From positions 17,392-81,391 of the forward strand of contig JBCCRM010000022.1 in assembly GCA_039513195.1 (NCBI GenBank): 64,000 nucleotides of DNA. The letters are read 5' to 3'. The stretch comes from Thermohalobaculum sp039513195. GTDB lineage: Bacteria > Pseudomonadota > Alphaproteobacteria > Rhodobacterales > Rhodobacteraceae. Made by a program: the position numbers and the translations under genes. The notes beneath the pieces are model-generated. The model saw only the letters and a program-made list of their open reading frames with translations. It made no database searches and was not told the origin of the DNA. The number at the start of each line of letters is the position of its first letter. The stretch's first letter is position 1. This document shows positions 1 through 7,955 of this stretch, in pieces.

Positions 1-171
1 GGCTTCCGCATCGCGAATGATCCAGAGCGCGGCGCGATCTTTCACCGACTGACCGGGATTGAGGAACTCCGCCTTCCCAAGGATCTCGCAACCGGTCTCC
101 TCGGACGCGCGCTTCAGTCGAATCAAAGGAGTTTTACCGACTGCATCTGGCAAATCGCGGTAAATATACAT
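1..171 (-). CDS. cysK: Cysteine synthase, N-terminal part (cut by window edge)
   Basis: The 57 visible residues start MYIYRDLPDAVGKTPLIRL and contain NPGQSVKDRAA, the PLP-lysine motif of O-acetylserine sulfhydrylases (cysteine synthase A family). The enzyme would make L-cysteine from O-acetylserine and sulfide in the cytoplasm. ATG lies at 171-169 with GAGGAG about 8 nt upstream. The start is only about 35 nt after the trgB stop on the same strand, so the two genes are probably co-transcribed. In Rhodobacter sphaeroides cysK is a tellurite-resistance locus next to trgAB, which agrees with this arrangement. The C-terminal part lies outside the window. Confidence 0.9.
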   Translation of the reverse strand, partial: MYIYRDLPDAVGKTPLIRLKRASEETGCEILGKAEFLNPGQSVKDRAALWIIRDAEA

Positions 172-205
172 TGCCTGCTCCTCAGCCAGTGGATCCGCAG
201 CGTTC

Positions 206-1372
206 CTATGTGCTTTGCCCGAGACCCACAAGGGGGTCGCCGGCGCTCCAGTCGGCCTCGATCCGGTCGATCTGCCCCGCCAACCAATAAAGCGACAGCA
301 GCGCCGGACCATTGGTGATCGCCCCGCGGGCAGCGGCGGCCAGTGCCGCGTCGAACGGCAGGGCGAAGGCGCGAATATCCTCCCCTTCGCCAGGCAGACC
401 ATGGACTCCACCGCAATCGGAGAGATCGGCCTCACCGACGAAGCTCGTAACCTGTTCCGCGACCACGCCAGGCGAGGGATAATGGGCCGCGATCCGCTCC
501 AAACGGCCGAGGGTCACGCCCGCTTCCTCCAACGCCTCACGCCGGGCGGTCTCCTCGGCCGTGTCCTGGCCGTCGATCCGGCCCGCGATCACCTCGATCA
601 GCCAAGGGTTGCGATCGCCCCGGGCCGCCGGCGCCGGCCGAAACTGTTCGATCAGCAGGACGCGGCGGCTCCGTGCGTCGAAGGGCAGCACCGTCACCGC
701 ATCTCCCCAAAGGAAGGTGAAGCGCCTCAACGGCTCTGTCCAGCCACCGTCGAAGCGGCGATGGCGGATATGGTTTTCTTCGACGCTGAAGAGCGCCTGG
801 GCGCGGCGGGAAACGCGGGTCAGATCGACATCCTCCGTCCCAAACCCACTGCCGAGACTGCCATCGACCGGCGGCGCTGCCCTAGCCCGAACCCGCTGCC
901 GCGCGCGCGCCATGATGCCGGACCAAATGTCGTCGATGCGCTCCACCGGCAGATGGCCGAAATGATCCATCAGCTCGCCGGCAGCCTCGTGGGCAATGTC
1001 GCGGTCATTGGCATACCAATGGTCAAAGTCCCACGGGGCCTCGCTGACCGCCGGCTTCTCGGTCGGGCGGAAGCACTGAGTGGCCGTCACGCCGCCATCA
1101 TTCTGCACCTGGATCGGGCCGAGGCTGTATTCCGCTTCCTCGAAATACTGCAGCCGGTCCAGGTCCCCAGGGTTCAACCCATCGAACAGGACGCCGTCGG
1201 CGCAGGCGCCCAACCGGGGCAGAAGCACGGGATAGTCTTCTTCGGCATGGCGGAGCGTGGCATGATCCGCGGCGACTGCGGGCCGGAGTGTCCCTGGCGC
1301 GACGGGCCGGGCCAAAACCAGCGACAGCAAATCCGGATCCCGGAGTGAGCCGTAGAAGAAAATTGATTTCAA
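206..1372 (-). CDS. trgB: TrgB-like fusion: gamma-glutamylcyclotransferase-like domain + NUDIX hydrolase
   Basis: This 388-aa protein has two domains. Residues 1 to about 150 are an AIG2/gamma-glutamylcyclotransferase-like fold with the N-terminal signature FFYGSLRDP. Residues about 200-388 are a NUDIX hydrolase of the ADP-sugar pyrophosphatase type, with the Nudix box from G264 to G285 (REALEEAG core, residues 278-285). This fusion is known as TrgB in Rhodobacter, where trgAB and cysK contribute to high-level tellurite resistance. The substrate is probably a nucleoside-diphosphate sugar; the role of the first domain is unknown. It sits directly upstream of cysK on the same strand. The TrgA gene lies about 4 kb away at 5304-5777, separated by an inserted-looking stress-response block. 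Confidence 0.85.
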   Translation of the reverse strand: MKSIFFYGSLRDPDLLSLVLARPVAPGTLRPAVAADHATLRHAEEDYPVLLPRLGACADGVLFDGLNPGDLDRLQYFEEAEYSLGPIQVQNDGGVTATQCFRPTEKPAVSEAPWDFDHWYANDRDIAHEAAGELMDHFGHLPVERIDDIWSGIMARARQRVRARAAPPVDGSLGSGFGTEDVDLTRVSRRAQALFSVEENHIRHRRFDGGWTEPLRRFTFLWGDAVTVLPFDARSRRVLLIEQFRPAPAARGDRNPWLIEVIAGRIDGQDTAEETARREALEEAGVTLGRLERIAAHYPSPGVVAEQVTSFVGEADLSDCGGVHGLPGEGEDIRAFALPFDAALAAAARGAITNGPALLSLYWLAGQIDRIEADWSAGDPLVGLGQST

Positions 1373-1492
1373 TTCGCTACTCCATACACTACGATGTGAT
1401 TGGACTTGGATGCTGCTCGCTGGAGCGGTGTGATGAGTTTTAGTCCGTAGGGCAATGAGGCACTTGTTTTCGGGACGGCTGCGCTATGTCGG

Positions 1493-1520
1493 TGATCCAA
1501 TCGGCGGAGCATAGCGTAAG
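1493..1520 (+). promoter_or_regulatory. RpoE/ECF11-type promoter (TGATCC-N18-TAAG)
   Basis: TGATCC is at 1493-1498 and TAAG at 1517-1520, with exactly 18 nt between. This is the consensus of promoters read by RpoE (ECF11 group) in Rhodobacter sphaeroides, which ChrR controls in response to singlet oxygen. It lies on the plus strand about 100 nt before the ChrR-like gene at 1620, which is where an autoregulatory promoter would be. The motif match is seen in the sequence; use by an ECF11 sigma factor is inferred. No sigma-factor gene is visible in the window. Confidence 0.7.
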
Positions 1521-1619
1521 CAGAGGACAGATGTAGACTGGTTCGCCAGGACTACTGCAACCGGAACAACGAAGACGTGGGCCGGCGACGACCGTGCCAA
1601 GAAAGATGACGGAAGCCGA

Positions 1620-2291
1620 ATGGTAAGGAAGCCGACGCATATGCCGACGACCGACATGCTTGCCGCCTATGCTAGCGGAGCCGCCTCTCCGGGCGTGTCG
1701 CTCCTTGTGGCGGCGCATTTGACCCATTCGCCAGATAGCCGGGTTGCGGTTTCGCAGATGGAGACAATGGCGGGTTCGTTTTTGGCAGACGAAAGCCCGG
1801 CTGAAATGGCGTCGGATGCGTTGGATCGGATTTTCGCGGCGCTCGAAGGCGAGCCGGCGGCGACGATGAATGGTCACGCAAACGGCAAAGTAGCGAACGG
1901 CAAAGCGTCGAATGGTTCCTTGCCGGCGCCCGTTGCCGAAGCAATCGGCATCCCCTTCGACAACATTCCGTGGAAGTTCCGGCTTCCAGGTGTTTATGAA
2001 TACGACATCGAAGGTTTCGCGGGAGAAAAGGTGAGCCTGTTGCGCGCGCGGCCGGGCGCCGGTATTCCGCAGCACACCCACGAAGGCCAGGAGCTGACAC
2101 TGATCCTGACCGGTGCGATGCGCGATGGAGAGCGTGTCTATCGGGCTGGCGATCTGGCAATCAACTGCGAAGACGATGATCACAAGCCGGAAATCATCGG
2201 CGACGAAACGTGCATCTGTCTTGTGGTGATGGATGGCGGCATGCGCTTTACCGGACGGTTTTCGAGGGCGCTGAACTTCCTCGCCGAATAG
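1620..2291 (+). CDS. ChrR-like cupin anti-sigma factor with altered zinc-finger domain
   Basis: A 223-aa protein aligned to ChrR, the zinc anti-sigma factor of RpoE. The C-terminal cupin keeps HTHEGQE and a later His: H152, H154, E158 and H188 have the same spacing as H141, H143, E147 and H177 of R. sphaeroides ChrR. In the N-terminal anti-sigma domain H7 and H33 are kept (THMPTTDMLAAYASG and AAHLTHSPDSR), but both cysteine ligands (C35 and C38 in ChrR) are Ser (S37, S40). A linker at about residues 84-100 is rich in Asn/Gly/Lys. An in-frame ATG at 1641 is an alternative start. The adjacent rpoE gene usual for chrR is missing. It may be a divergent anti-sigma factor that needs no zinc in that domain, or a ChrR paralogue with another partner. 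Confidence 0.8.
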   Translation: MVRKPTHMPTTDMLAAYASGAASPGVSLLVAAHLTHSPDSRVAVSQMETMAGSFLADESPAEMASDALDRIFAALEGEPAATMNGHANGKVANGKASNGSLPAPVAEAIGIPFDNIPWKFRLPGVYEYDIEGFAGEKVSLLRARPGAGIPQHTHEGQELTLILTGAMRDGERVYRAGDLAINCEDDDHKPEIIGDETCICLVVMDGGMRFTGRFSRALNFLAE

Positions 2292-2347
2292 CTGCGATTA
2301 GACGAACAAACCTAGCCGGATTAACCTGCGCAGGGATGGAGCGGGCT

Positions 2348-3001
2348 ATGAACCGTCGACATTTTTTAGCGGTGACAGCAGGAACTGCAGCGGTGGGTAT
2401 GCACCGACTGGCAAGCGCCCAAGACGGCGCTGCGTTTCGGGAGTTTCGGATCTTGCGCGACGGGTCCGATATTGGGCGGCACCGATTGGAAGCCCAGCGC
2501 ACTGGCGATGTGTTCACCATGGCCGTCGATATCGACATCCGCGTCCGTTTCCTGGGCATAACGGCCTATCGCTACGAGCTCACCAACCGAGAGGTCTGGC
2601 GCGATCAGAGGCTCGAATCCATCGACAGCCGAACCAACGACGATGGCACCGATGATTTCGTCAAGATCATGCGGGTCGAAGACGGTTTGGAAGTCGACGG
2701 GTCCGGGCATAGCGGTCTGGTGCCGTCCGAGGCAGTGACGACCACATACTACACCACTGCCTTCATGCAGCGCCGTCCTTGGGTGTCGAGCCAGACCGGG
2801 GAACCTCTGTCGCTTGAAACCGCCCAGGACCAGGCCGATGGCCTGACCCGCTGGACCGTGACTGGAGAGCTGGAAACAAGGCTCTATTATGACGAGCGCG
2901 GCGAGTGGGTAACCTGCAAATTCGACGCGAGTGGCGAGCCGGCGGAATACGAGGTCATAGACGAGAGCGGCGAGATTGCCCGGCTCTGGGCCGGGGTGTG
3001 A
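2348..3001 (+). CDS. DUF6134-family exported protein
   Basis: A 217-aa protein with the N-terminus MNRRHFLAVTAGTAAVG and an Ala-Ser-Ala cleavage region, which looks like a Tat or Sec signal peptide with twin Arg. The mature part resembles DUF6134 proteins, predicted beta-rich periplasmic proteins. ATG 2348 is preferred over upstream ATGs because the signal peptide begins there and a GGATGGAG box precedes it. It follows the ChrR-like gene by 56 nt and its stop overlaps the GTG of the SDR gene (GTGA), so the three genes form one operon. From memory, an equivalent gene is a member of the RSP_1087-1091 group of the R. sphaeroides RpoE regulon. The biochemical function is not known. Confidence 0.65.
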   Translation: MNRRHFLAVTAGTAAVGMHRLASAQDGAAFREFRILRDGSDIGRHRLEAQRTGDVFTMAVDIDIRVRFLGITAYRYELTNREVWRDQRLESIDSRTNDDGTDDFVKIMRVEDGLEVDGSGHSGLVPSEAVTTTYYTTAFMQRRPWVSSQTGEPLSLETAQDQADGLTRWTVTGELETRLYYDERGEWVTCKFDASGEPAEYEVIDESGEIARLWAGV

Positions 3002-3795
3002 GCGTCTTTTCCCAGGTCGTCACGCCCGCTGACGGCCTCGCCTGGGTCACCGGCGCATCGGCGGGTATCGGCCGAGCGCTATGCTTGGAGTTAGCCCGGC
3101 GGGGATGGGCCGTACACGCGACGGCCCGGCGACCGGAGCCGCTGGAAGCGCTCGCCGCGGAGGCCGAGGGTCTTTCCGGCCGGATTGTCCCGCAGCCTGG
3201 TGACGTGACCGATCAGGCGGCCATGGGGACCGTCGCCAAAGCCGTGACCAGCGAGGGGCCGATGGCGCTCGCCGTTCTGAATGCCGGGGTCTACACCCCA
3301 ATGCGCGCGCAGGCGTTCAAGGCCGAAACCGCCAAACAAATGTTCGATGTTAACCTAACCGGCGTCGCCAATGCGTTGGAGCCGGTCTTGGAGCATATGA
3401 TCGCGCGCGGGCGGGGGCATGTGGCCCTGACCGCCTCGGTCGCCGGGTATCGCGGCTTGCCAAACGCGTCGGCCTATTCCGCGACGAAGGCCGGCCTTAT
3501 CGCCATGGCCGAGGCATTGGCAATGGATTTGGTCGATTTGGGCGTGCGGATCTCGGTCATCAATCCAGGCTTTGTCGAGACCGATGCGACAGCGGTGAAC
3601 GAGTTCGAAATGCCGTTCCTGATGCAGACTGACCAGGCGGCTCTGCGGATTGCCGACGGTCTTGCGAAGCCCGGTTTCGAGATCGCCTTTCCCCGCCGTT
3701 TCGCCCTGATCCTGCGGCTGGTCGGGCTGCTGCCGAACCGCGCCTATATCTGGGCGGTGCGCAAGGCGCTCGGCTGGGACAAGCTAGGCGGCTGA
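2998..3795 (+). CDS. Short-chain dehydrogenase/reductase
   Basis: A 265-aa classical SDR. The Rossmann motif TGASAGIG is near the N-terminus, LNAG is the structural motif, and the catalytic Tyr-Lys pair is in YSATK, preceded by the conserved Ser of LTASVAG. A GTG start at 2998 overlapping the stop of the previous gene (GTGA) gives the normal SDR length; the longer frame from 2905 would run through the DUF6134 gene. The substrate is unknown. The neighbourhood (ChrR-like, CFA-like methyltransferase, photolyase) matches the RpoE-ChrR regulon, where an SDR (RSP_1087) is induced by singlet oxygen. A lipid or carbonyl substrate is therefore plausible but inferred. Confidence 0.8.
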   Translation: MSVFSQVVTPADGLAWVTGASAGIGRALCLELARRGWAVHATARRPEPLEALAAEAEGLSGRIVPQPGDVTDQAAMGTVAKAVTSEGPMALAVLNAGVYTPMRAQAFKAETAKQMFDVNLTGVANALEPVLEHMIARGRGHVALTASVAGYRGLPNASAYSATKAGLIAMAEALAMDLVDLGVRISVINPGFVETDATAVNEFEMPFLMQTDQAALRIADGLAKPGFEIAFPRRFALILRLVGLLPNRAYIWAVRKALGWDKLGG

Positions 3796-3801
3796 CCACA
3801 C

Positions 3802-5094
3802 CTAGCTGCTGCTCGCCGGGGTGAGGGCGTCGACCGTTTCTCGATCAAGCGAAAAGCGCCACATGAGAGCGACGGCGATCAGTTTCAGGATGATGGGCAC
3901 CCCGGCATAGAGAATCGAGAGCGTCATCAGTGCCGTAGGCGTGTTCTCCCCGCCCGCTTGAAACCCAGCTCGTTCCAACGCGATCAGCGCAAGGCCGGAG
4001 GAAAAGGCAAGCGCCGCCTTGGTGACCACCTGCCACATGGCAAAGAAGAGGCCCGCGCGGCGCGCCCCGGTCCGCTGGGTGTCGAGCGCGATGACATCGG
4101 CCTGGATCGCCGGAGGCAGGGCCAAATCGGCGCCGAAGGCAAAACCGGTGAGGATGGCGATTGCGTAGAAGGCGGCAATGTCGCCTTCCTCCAGGGCCAG
4201 GGCTCCGGCGAAGATAGCGCAAGCCCAAAGCATCGCAATGCCCCACGCACGATGCTTCGACAGCCGTCCCGCGAGCCAAGTCCAACCGGGCACCGCCAAG
4301 ATGGCGGCGAGGAAGTAGGCGATTAGGGCACCGCCCGCGGCCTCGGGCGCGCCGAGGCGGTCGGCCACGAAGAACAGAAACAAAGTGACTGGGATACCGT
4401 TGGCCGCCCCGTTTGCGAACCAGGCCAGGATCAGGCGCTGAAATGGCTTGTTCTCTCGCAGCGCCTGCCAACCCGCCGAGACGGTTAGTTTGGCTGGGGG
4501 CTCGGTCGCACGATCCGGCGCGAGCGCAAAGGCTACGACGACCGCCAAGGGCAGACCGATGCAAACAGTGAGTGCGAGGGCAGAGAGGCCGTCCCCGCCC
4601 TCCCCCGCCGCGAAATAGACGATGGTCGCCGCCAGAGTTCCGGTGATGACCAGCGCCTCGCGCCAGGCGGTCACGCGGGTGCGTTCGGCATAGGTTGACG
4701 CCATTTCGGCGCCCCAGGCTGCATAGGGCGTCTGCGCCATTGTCCAGCCGAGAGTAAGGAGGAACAGCCAGATCCCGGCATGGGCAAGGCCCGCACCCTG
4801 AGGCGGCATGAAGGCCTGCCAGGTCGCGACGCAGAGTAGTGGTAAGGAAAGTGCCAGCCAGAGGCGGCGACGCCCGAAGCGGCTCTGCGTGCGGTCGGAG
4901 ATCCAGCCCATCAGCGGATCGGACACCGCATCGAAGAGCCGGATGGCGATCCAGAGCAAGCCAATGGCCGCCAGATCGACGCCGCGCTCCGCGACATAGA
5001 AGGGCGTGACATAGCTGAAAAGCGGGAGGTAAAGCGCTGCAAGAAACAACGCGGGCAGCGCATAGCCGAAGAGAGAGAGCGGGGTCAAAGCCAT
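3802..5094 (-). CDS. GPH-family (MelB-like) MFS transporter
   Basis: A 430-aa polytopic membrane protein with about 12 hydrophobic segments. The pattern YVAERGVDLAAIGLLW followed by DAVSDPLMGWISDRTQ and GRRR is the signature of glycoside-pentoside-hexuronide:cation symporters. It is the last gene of a minus-strand run that begins with the photolyase gene and also includes trgA. It converges on the SDR gene with only 6 nt between the stops. A GPH transporter is part of the RSP_1087-1091 set in the R. sphaeroides RpoE regulon. The transported molecule is unknown; members of this family outside sugar metabolism are common, so a sugar should not be assumed. Confidence 0.8.
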   Translation of the reverse strand: MALTPLSLFGYALPALFLAALYLPLFSYVTPFYVAERGVDLAAIGLLWIAIRLFDAVSDPLMGWISDRTQSRFGRRRLWLALSLPLLCVATWQAFMPPQGAGLAHAGIWLFLLTLGWTMAQTPYAAWGAEMASTYAERTRVTAWREALVITGTLAATIVYFAAGEGGDGLSALALTVCIGLPLAVVVAFALAPDRATEPPAKLTVSAGWQALRENKPFQRLILAWFANGAANGIPVTLFLFFVADRLGAPEAAGGALIAYFLAAILAVPGWTWLAGRLSKHRAWGIAMLWACAIFAGALALEEGDIAAFYAIAILTGFAFGADLALPPAIQADVIALDTQRTGARRAGLFFAMWQVVTKAALAFSSGLALIALERAGFQAGGENTPTALMTLSILYAGVPIILKLIAVALMWRFSLDRETVDALTPASSS

Positions 5095-5303
5095 GCCGCG
5101 GCAACTGGCGCCGACGTCGCAACGATCAAGGGGCGATCGACCTACCTAAGTGTTTTTCGTCGATTTTTCCGATGCTTGGTCGCGTAGCTTCGATGTCCTG
5201 GTTGGCGGGAAGGCGATAGGTCAGGCGCGACCACTCGCCGCATTCGAGTCCATTGAGCCAAAAGGCAGCCAAGAGGGGAGGAACGGGTGCGGGGCGCGTC
5301 CGC

Positions 5304-5777
5304 TCAGCCCTCGCTTTGCTGGCGCTGACGTTGGCGACGAAGACGCACCAATGACCAATGCAAAATTTCGGTCGCCACCCCGACCACAGCGGTCGCCGTC
5401 AACGTGATGAGGATCAAAGGCACATTCACCACATGTTCGAAGAGCGGCTGCGCCTCGCCATCCGCGACCCGGATGAAGCTGTCGAAGTCCTTGACCAGCG
5501 CGGTCTGCAATGCCAGCGACATCTTCACGATCATGTAGAGCACCCCGGAGAGGGCAACCGCCAGCGCCCCCGCCCAGATGCCATTCGCCACCGCCACGAT
5601 AAAGCCCCAGCCCTGGCGCACCGAGAGATTGACCGCACCAACAATCGCGCCGGCGAGCGGACCGAGGATCTCAAGCTCCGGCAATTCACGGAGGAGTTCA
5701 TCAGCCTCGGGTTGCCCGAGGCTCCAATTTGCCGCCCATGCGACAAGCAAAGCGCATAAGATTCGAAAGACCAGCAT
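5304..5777 (-). CDS. trgA: TrgA-family membrane protein (tellurite tolerance)
   Basis: A 157-aa protein with about four hydrophobic segments. It shows the TrgA pattern of a first segment (LVFRILCALLVAWAANW), then LGPLAGAIVGAVNLSVRQGW, then a pair of C-terminal helices. The start at 5777 fits the family length; the longer frame reaching 5948 overlaps the preceding methyltransferase gene without hydrophobic character. In Rhodobacter, TrgA is encoded with TrgB and contributes to tellurite resistance by an unknown mechanism. Here it follows the CFA-like gene by 74 nt on the same strand and is separated from trgB by about 4 kb. About 210 bp lie between it and the transporter gene. Confidence 0.7.
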   Translation of the reverse strand: MLVFRILCALLVAWAANWSLGQPEADELLRELPELEILGPLAGAIVGAVNLSVRQGWGFIVAVANGIWAGALAVALSGVLYMIVKMSLALQTALVKDFDSFIRVADGEAQPLFEHVVNVPLILITLTATAVVGVATEILHWSLVRLRRQRQRQQSEG

Positions 5778-5851
5778 CACCGCCCCATCATCTGTCTCAC
5801 CGCCCAAACAAACTGTTAACGCGCCCGGGCGCCTCCATAATACAGTCAGCC

Positions 5852-7081
5852 TTACGCCGGCCGGCGGACCGCAATTTGGGTCACATCCGTTGTTCCGGCA
5901 TGGAAACACGCTGCACAGGAGGCCAAGTAGAAGTTCCACATGCGGCAAAATTCGGCGTCAAAACCGAGCGATTGTATGGTTTCCCACCGAAAATTGAACT
6001 GCTCGCGCCATTCCCTGAGGGTTCGCGAGTAGCTCTCGCCGAATTCCATCGACCCCGTGACCTCGAGCCCCGCCGCCGTGAAGGAGTCGCGAAGCGCGCT
6101 CGGCGACGGAAGCATGCCACCGGGGAAGATGTATTTCTGCACGAAGTCCGTACCGCGCCGATAGCTGTCGAAGAGCTGATCGGCGATGGTGATCACCTGT
6201 AGCGCCGCGGTGCCGCCCGGCGCGAGGCGCTCTCGTAGACCACCGCAAAAAGTGGGCCAATAGCGCTCGCCCACCGCCTCGAACATTTCGATCGACGCAA
6301 CCGCATCGTAGCTGCCCCGCTCATCGCGATAATCGCGCAGCAGGATCTCGCTGCGCTCGGCCAGCCCAGCCTTTTGCAAGCGCTGCGCGGCATAGGCCTG
6401 CTGCTCGCGCGAGAGGGTGAGGCCCGTCACATGGACGCCGTGCTCGCGGATCGCGTATTCTACGAAACCGCCCCAGCCGCAGCCGATCTCTAACACCCGG
6501 TCACCGGGCTTTAGATGCAGCCTGTCGCAGATCGCTGCATATTTGTTACGCTGCGCGGCGGAGAGATCCTCGCCCTGCCCCGTGAAAAGCGCGGAAGAGT
6601 AGGTCATCGATGGATCGAGCCAATGACCGTAGAAGCTGTTGCCGAGGTCGTAATGCTGGGCGATGTTGCGCCGTGCGCCACGCCGGGAGTTGGCCCGCAA
6701 CCAATGGCGCAACCGGTCGTAGGCGCGGATTAGCGCACCGCCTGGAAACCGCCGAGCCACAGTCTCGTTGTTCAGAAGCATCACGTCGAGCAGCGCCTGC
6801 AGGTCCGGCGTGCTCCACCACCCGTCGAGATACATCTCCGCGAAGCCCATCTCGCCATCCCGCAAGATGCGCCCGAAGAATGCAGTATTCCCCACGTCGC
6901 AGCGGCCAACCGGCCCCTCCTTACTTCCCTGGACACAGAAAATGCGGCCGTCAGGCAAGCTAAATTCGAAGCGGCCATACTCGATTTGACGCACAATCGA
7001 AAAGAAGGTTTCGAACCAGCGTGGCAAACTGCGCTGCCCTTCTAAACTGGTCCAGACCGTTCCAACGTCCCCGTCCATCAC
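5852..7081 (-). CDS. Cyclopropane-fatty-acyl-phospholipid synthase family methyltransferase (CfaA/UfaM-like)
   Basis: A 409-aa class I SAM-dependent methyltransferase of the CFA synthase family. The SAM loop VLEIGCGWGGF is at residues 196-206. Family motifs QHYDLGN (about 142-148), MTYSSALF and IEMFEAVGERYW are present. CFA synthases act on unsaturated chains of membrane phospholipids. In R. sphaeroides a member of the RpoE regulon methylates vaccenyl chains on the way to furan fatty acids. The flanking DUF1365 and FAD amine-oxidase-like genes are the other members of that set, so a role in methylated/furan fatty acids is likelier than plain cyclopropanation. It lies 55 nt after the DUF1365 gene in the same operon. 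The start may be the first or second Met. Confidence 0.82.
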   Translation of the reverse strand: MMDGDVGTVWTSLEGQRSLPRWFETFFSIVRQIEYGRFEFSLPDGRIFCVQGSKEGPVGRCDVGNTAFFGRILRDGEMGFAEMYLDGWWSTPDLQALLDVMLLNNETVARRFPGGALIRAYDRLRHWLRANSRRGARRNIAQHYDLGNSFYGHWLDPSMTYSSALFTGQGEDLSAAQRNKYAAICDRLHLKPGDRVLEIGCGWGGFVEYAIREHGVHVTGLTLSREQQAYAAQRLQKAGLAERSEILLRDYRDERGSYDAVASIEMFEAVGERYWPTFCGGLRERLAPGGTAALQVITIADQLFDSYRRGTDFVQKYIFPGGMLPSPSALRDSFTAAGLEVTGSMEFGESYSRTLREWREQFNFRWETIQSLGFDAEFCRMWNFYLASCAACFHAGTTDVTQIAVRRPA

Positions 7082-7136
7082 ACCTCACTTGAGCTTCTAG
7101 CGAAAAACAACCGGAGCGCCAATGATAATTCCGGTT

Positions 7137-7955
7137 CTACCCCGTCGGCGAAACGCGTTCCGGATGGGTGTTACCCCGTGGATACGGTCCCGGATAGCGA
7201 CGAAAAACAGCGCCCCGCAGCCAAAGCCGCAGTGCCTGCCAGTGGATTGCAGCGATGACCTTGAAGGTCATCAGCGGATGGCGCAGCCATTGGCCAAACA
7301 GTGCGCGGTCGCTGAGCGGGCGTCTCTGGCCGGTCTGTGTTGCAATAAGGACATCGCCCACCGCATCGTTCTGTTTGATGCGCAGCGACAACCTTTCCCC
7401 CGGCATGCGCACCGTGAAGCGATAGGTCTGATCCATCCCGATGAAGGGGGACACATAGAAACCCTTTTGCGTTTCATGGCAATGGGATGTGTTTGATTTC
7501 TCACGTAGGGCGAGGGTGTAAGGGTGCTGGTCGCCAAAAGTGTTTTTCACCTCATAGACCACCGCAGTCGGGCGCCCGTCGGCATCCGCACAGAAATAGA
7601 CCGAGAGCGGATTAAACGCGTAGCCAAAGATCCGCGGGAAGGAGAGGAGCCAGATCCGCGCCGGGGCCGCCATGCCGAGCTCCGCCAAACGCGCCTCGAC
7701 CCAGGGACGCAATTCCGTCCCATCGCGCGGGCCGTGATCGCGCCGATGAAAGGCCAGCAGGCCAAACTTGTCCAGGGATAGAAGGCGCAGATTGCCGCAG
7801 GTCTCGGTCAGGCGGTCGATGTCCAGCAAGAGCGAAAACACCCGGTAGCGGAACTGATGGCGAAAGGGCGTGAGGCGCATATGCATCACGTGGCCCTGGT
7901 AGAGGCACGGCACCGGGGCGCCGTCCGCCGCGAGGTCACTCGGCGGCGCGGACAT
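7137..7955 (-). CDS. DUF1365 protein
   Basis: A 272-aa protein of the DUF1365 family, recognised by LYQGHVMHMRLTPFRHQFRY near the N-terminus and by FPRIFGYAFNPLSVYFC in the middle. ATG 7955 is chosen because the family motif starts about 17 residues later and because it overlaps the end of the FAD oxidoreductase gene by 20 nt, a coupling arrangement. The family regularly pairs with COG2907 FAD proteins and CFA-like methyltransferases. In R. sphaeroides its homologue is RpoE-controlled, and the set is linked to furan fatty acid formation. Which step this protein catalyses cannot be decided from sequence. Confidence 0.82.
   Translation of the reverse strand: MSAPPSDLAADGAPVPCLYQGHVMHMRLTPFRHQFRYRVFSLLLDIDRLTETCGNLRLLSLDKFGLLAFHRRDHGPRDGTELRPWVEARLAELGMAAPARIWLLSFPRIFGYAFNPLSVYFCADADGRPTAVVYEVKNTFGDQHPYTLALREKSNTSHCHETQKGFYVSPFIGMDQTYRFTVRMPGERLSLRIKQNDAVGDVLIATQTGQRRPLSDRALFGQWLRHPLMTFKVIAAIHWQALRLWLRGAVFRRYPGPYPRGNTHPERVSPTG

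Noticed and set aside
215..1348. Open frame on the plus strand opposite trgB
   Set aside because: No protein family features; the minus strand encodes both the AIG2 and the NUDIX domains.
5123..5150. Second TGATCC-N18-TAAG-like promoter (CGATCA, 18 nt, TAAG) on the plus strand
   Set aside because: Only part of the -35 consensus matches, and no plus-strand gene follows; the downstream genes lie on the minus strand.
6990..7020. GTTTCGAACC, resembling a tRNA T-loop
   Set aside because: It is inside the CFA-like methyltransferase coding region and no tRNA stem structure surrounds it.
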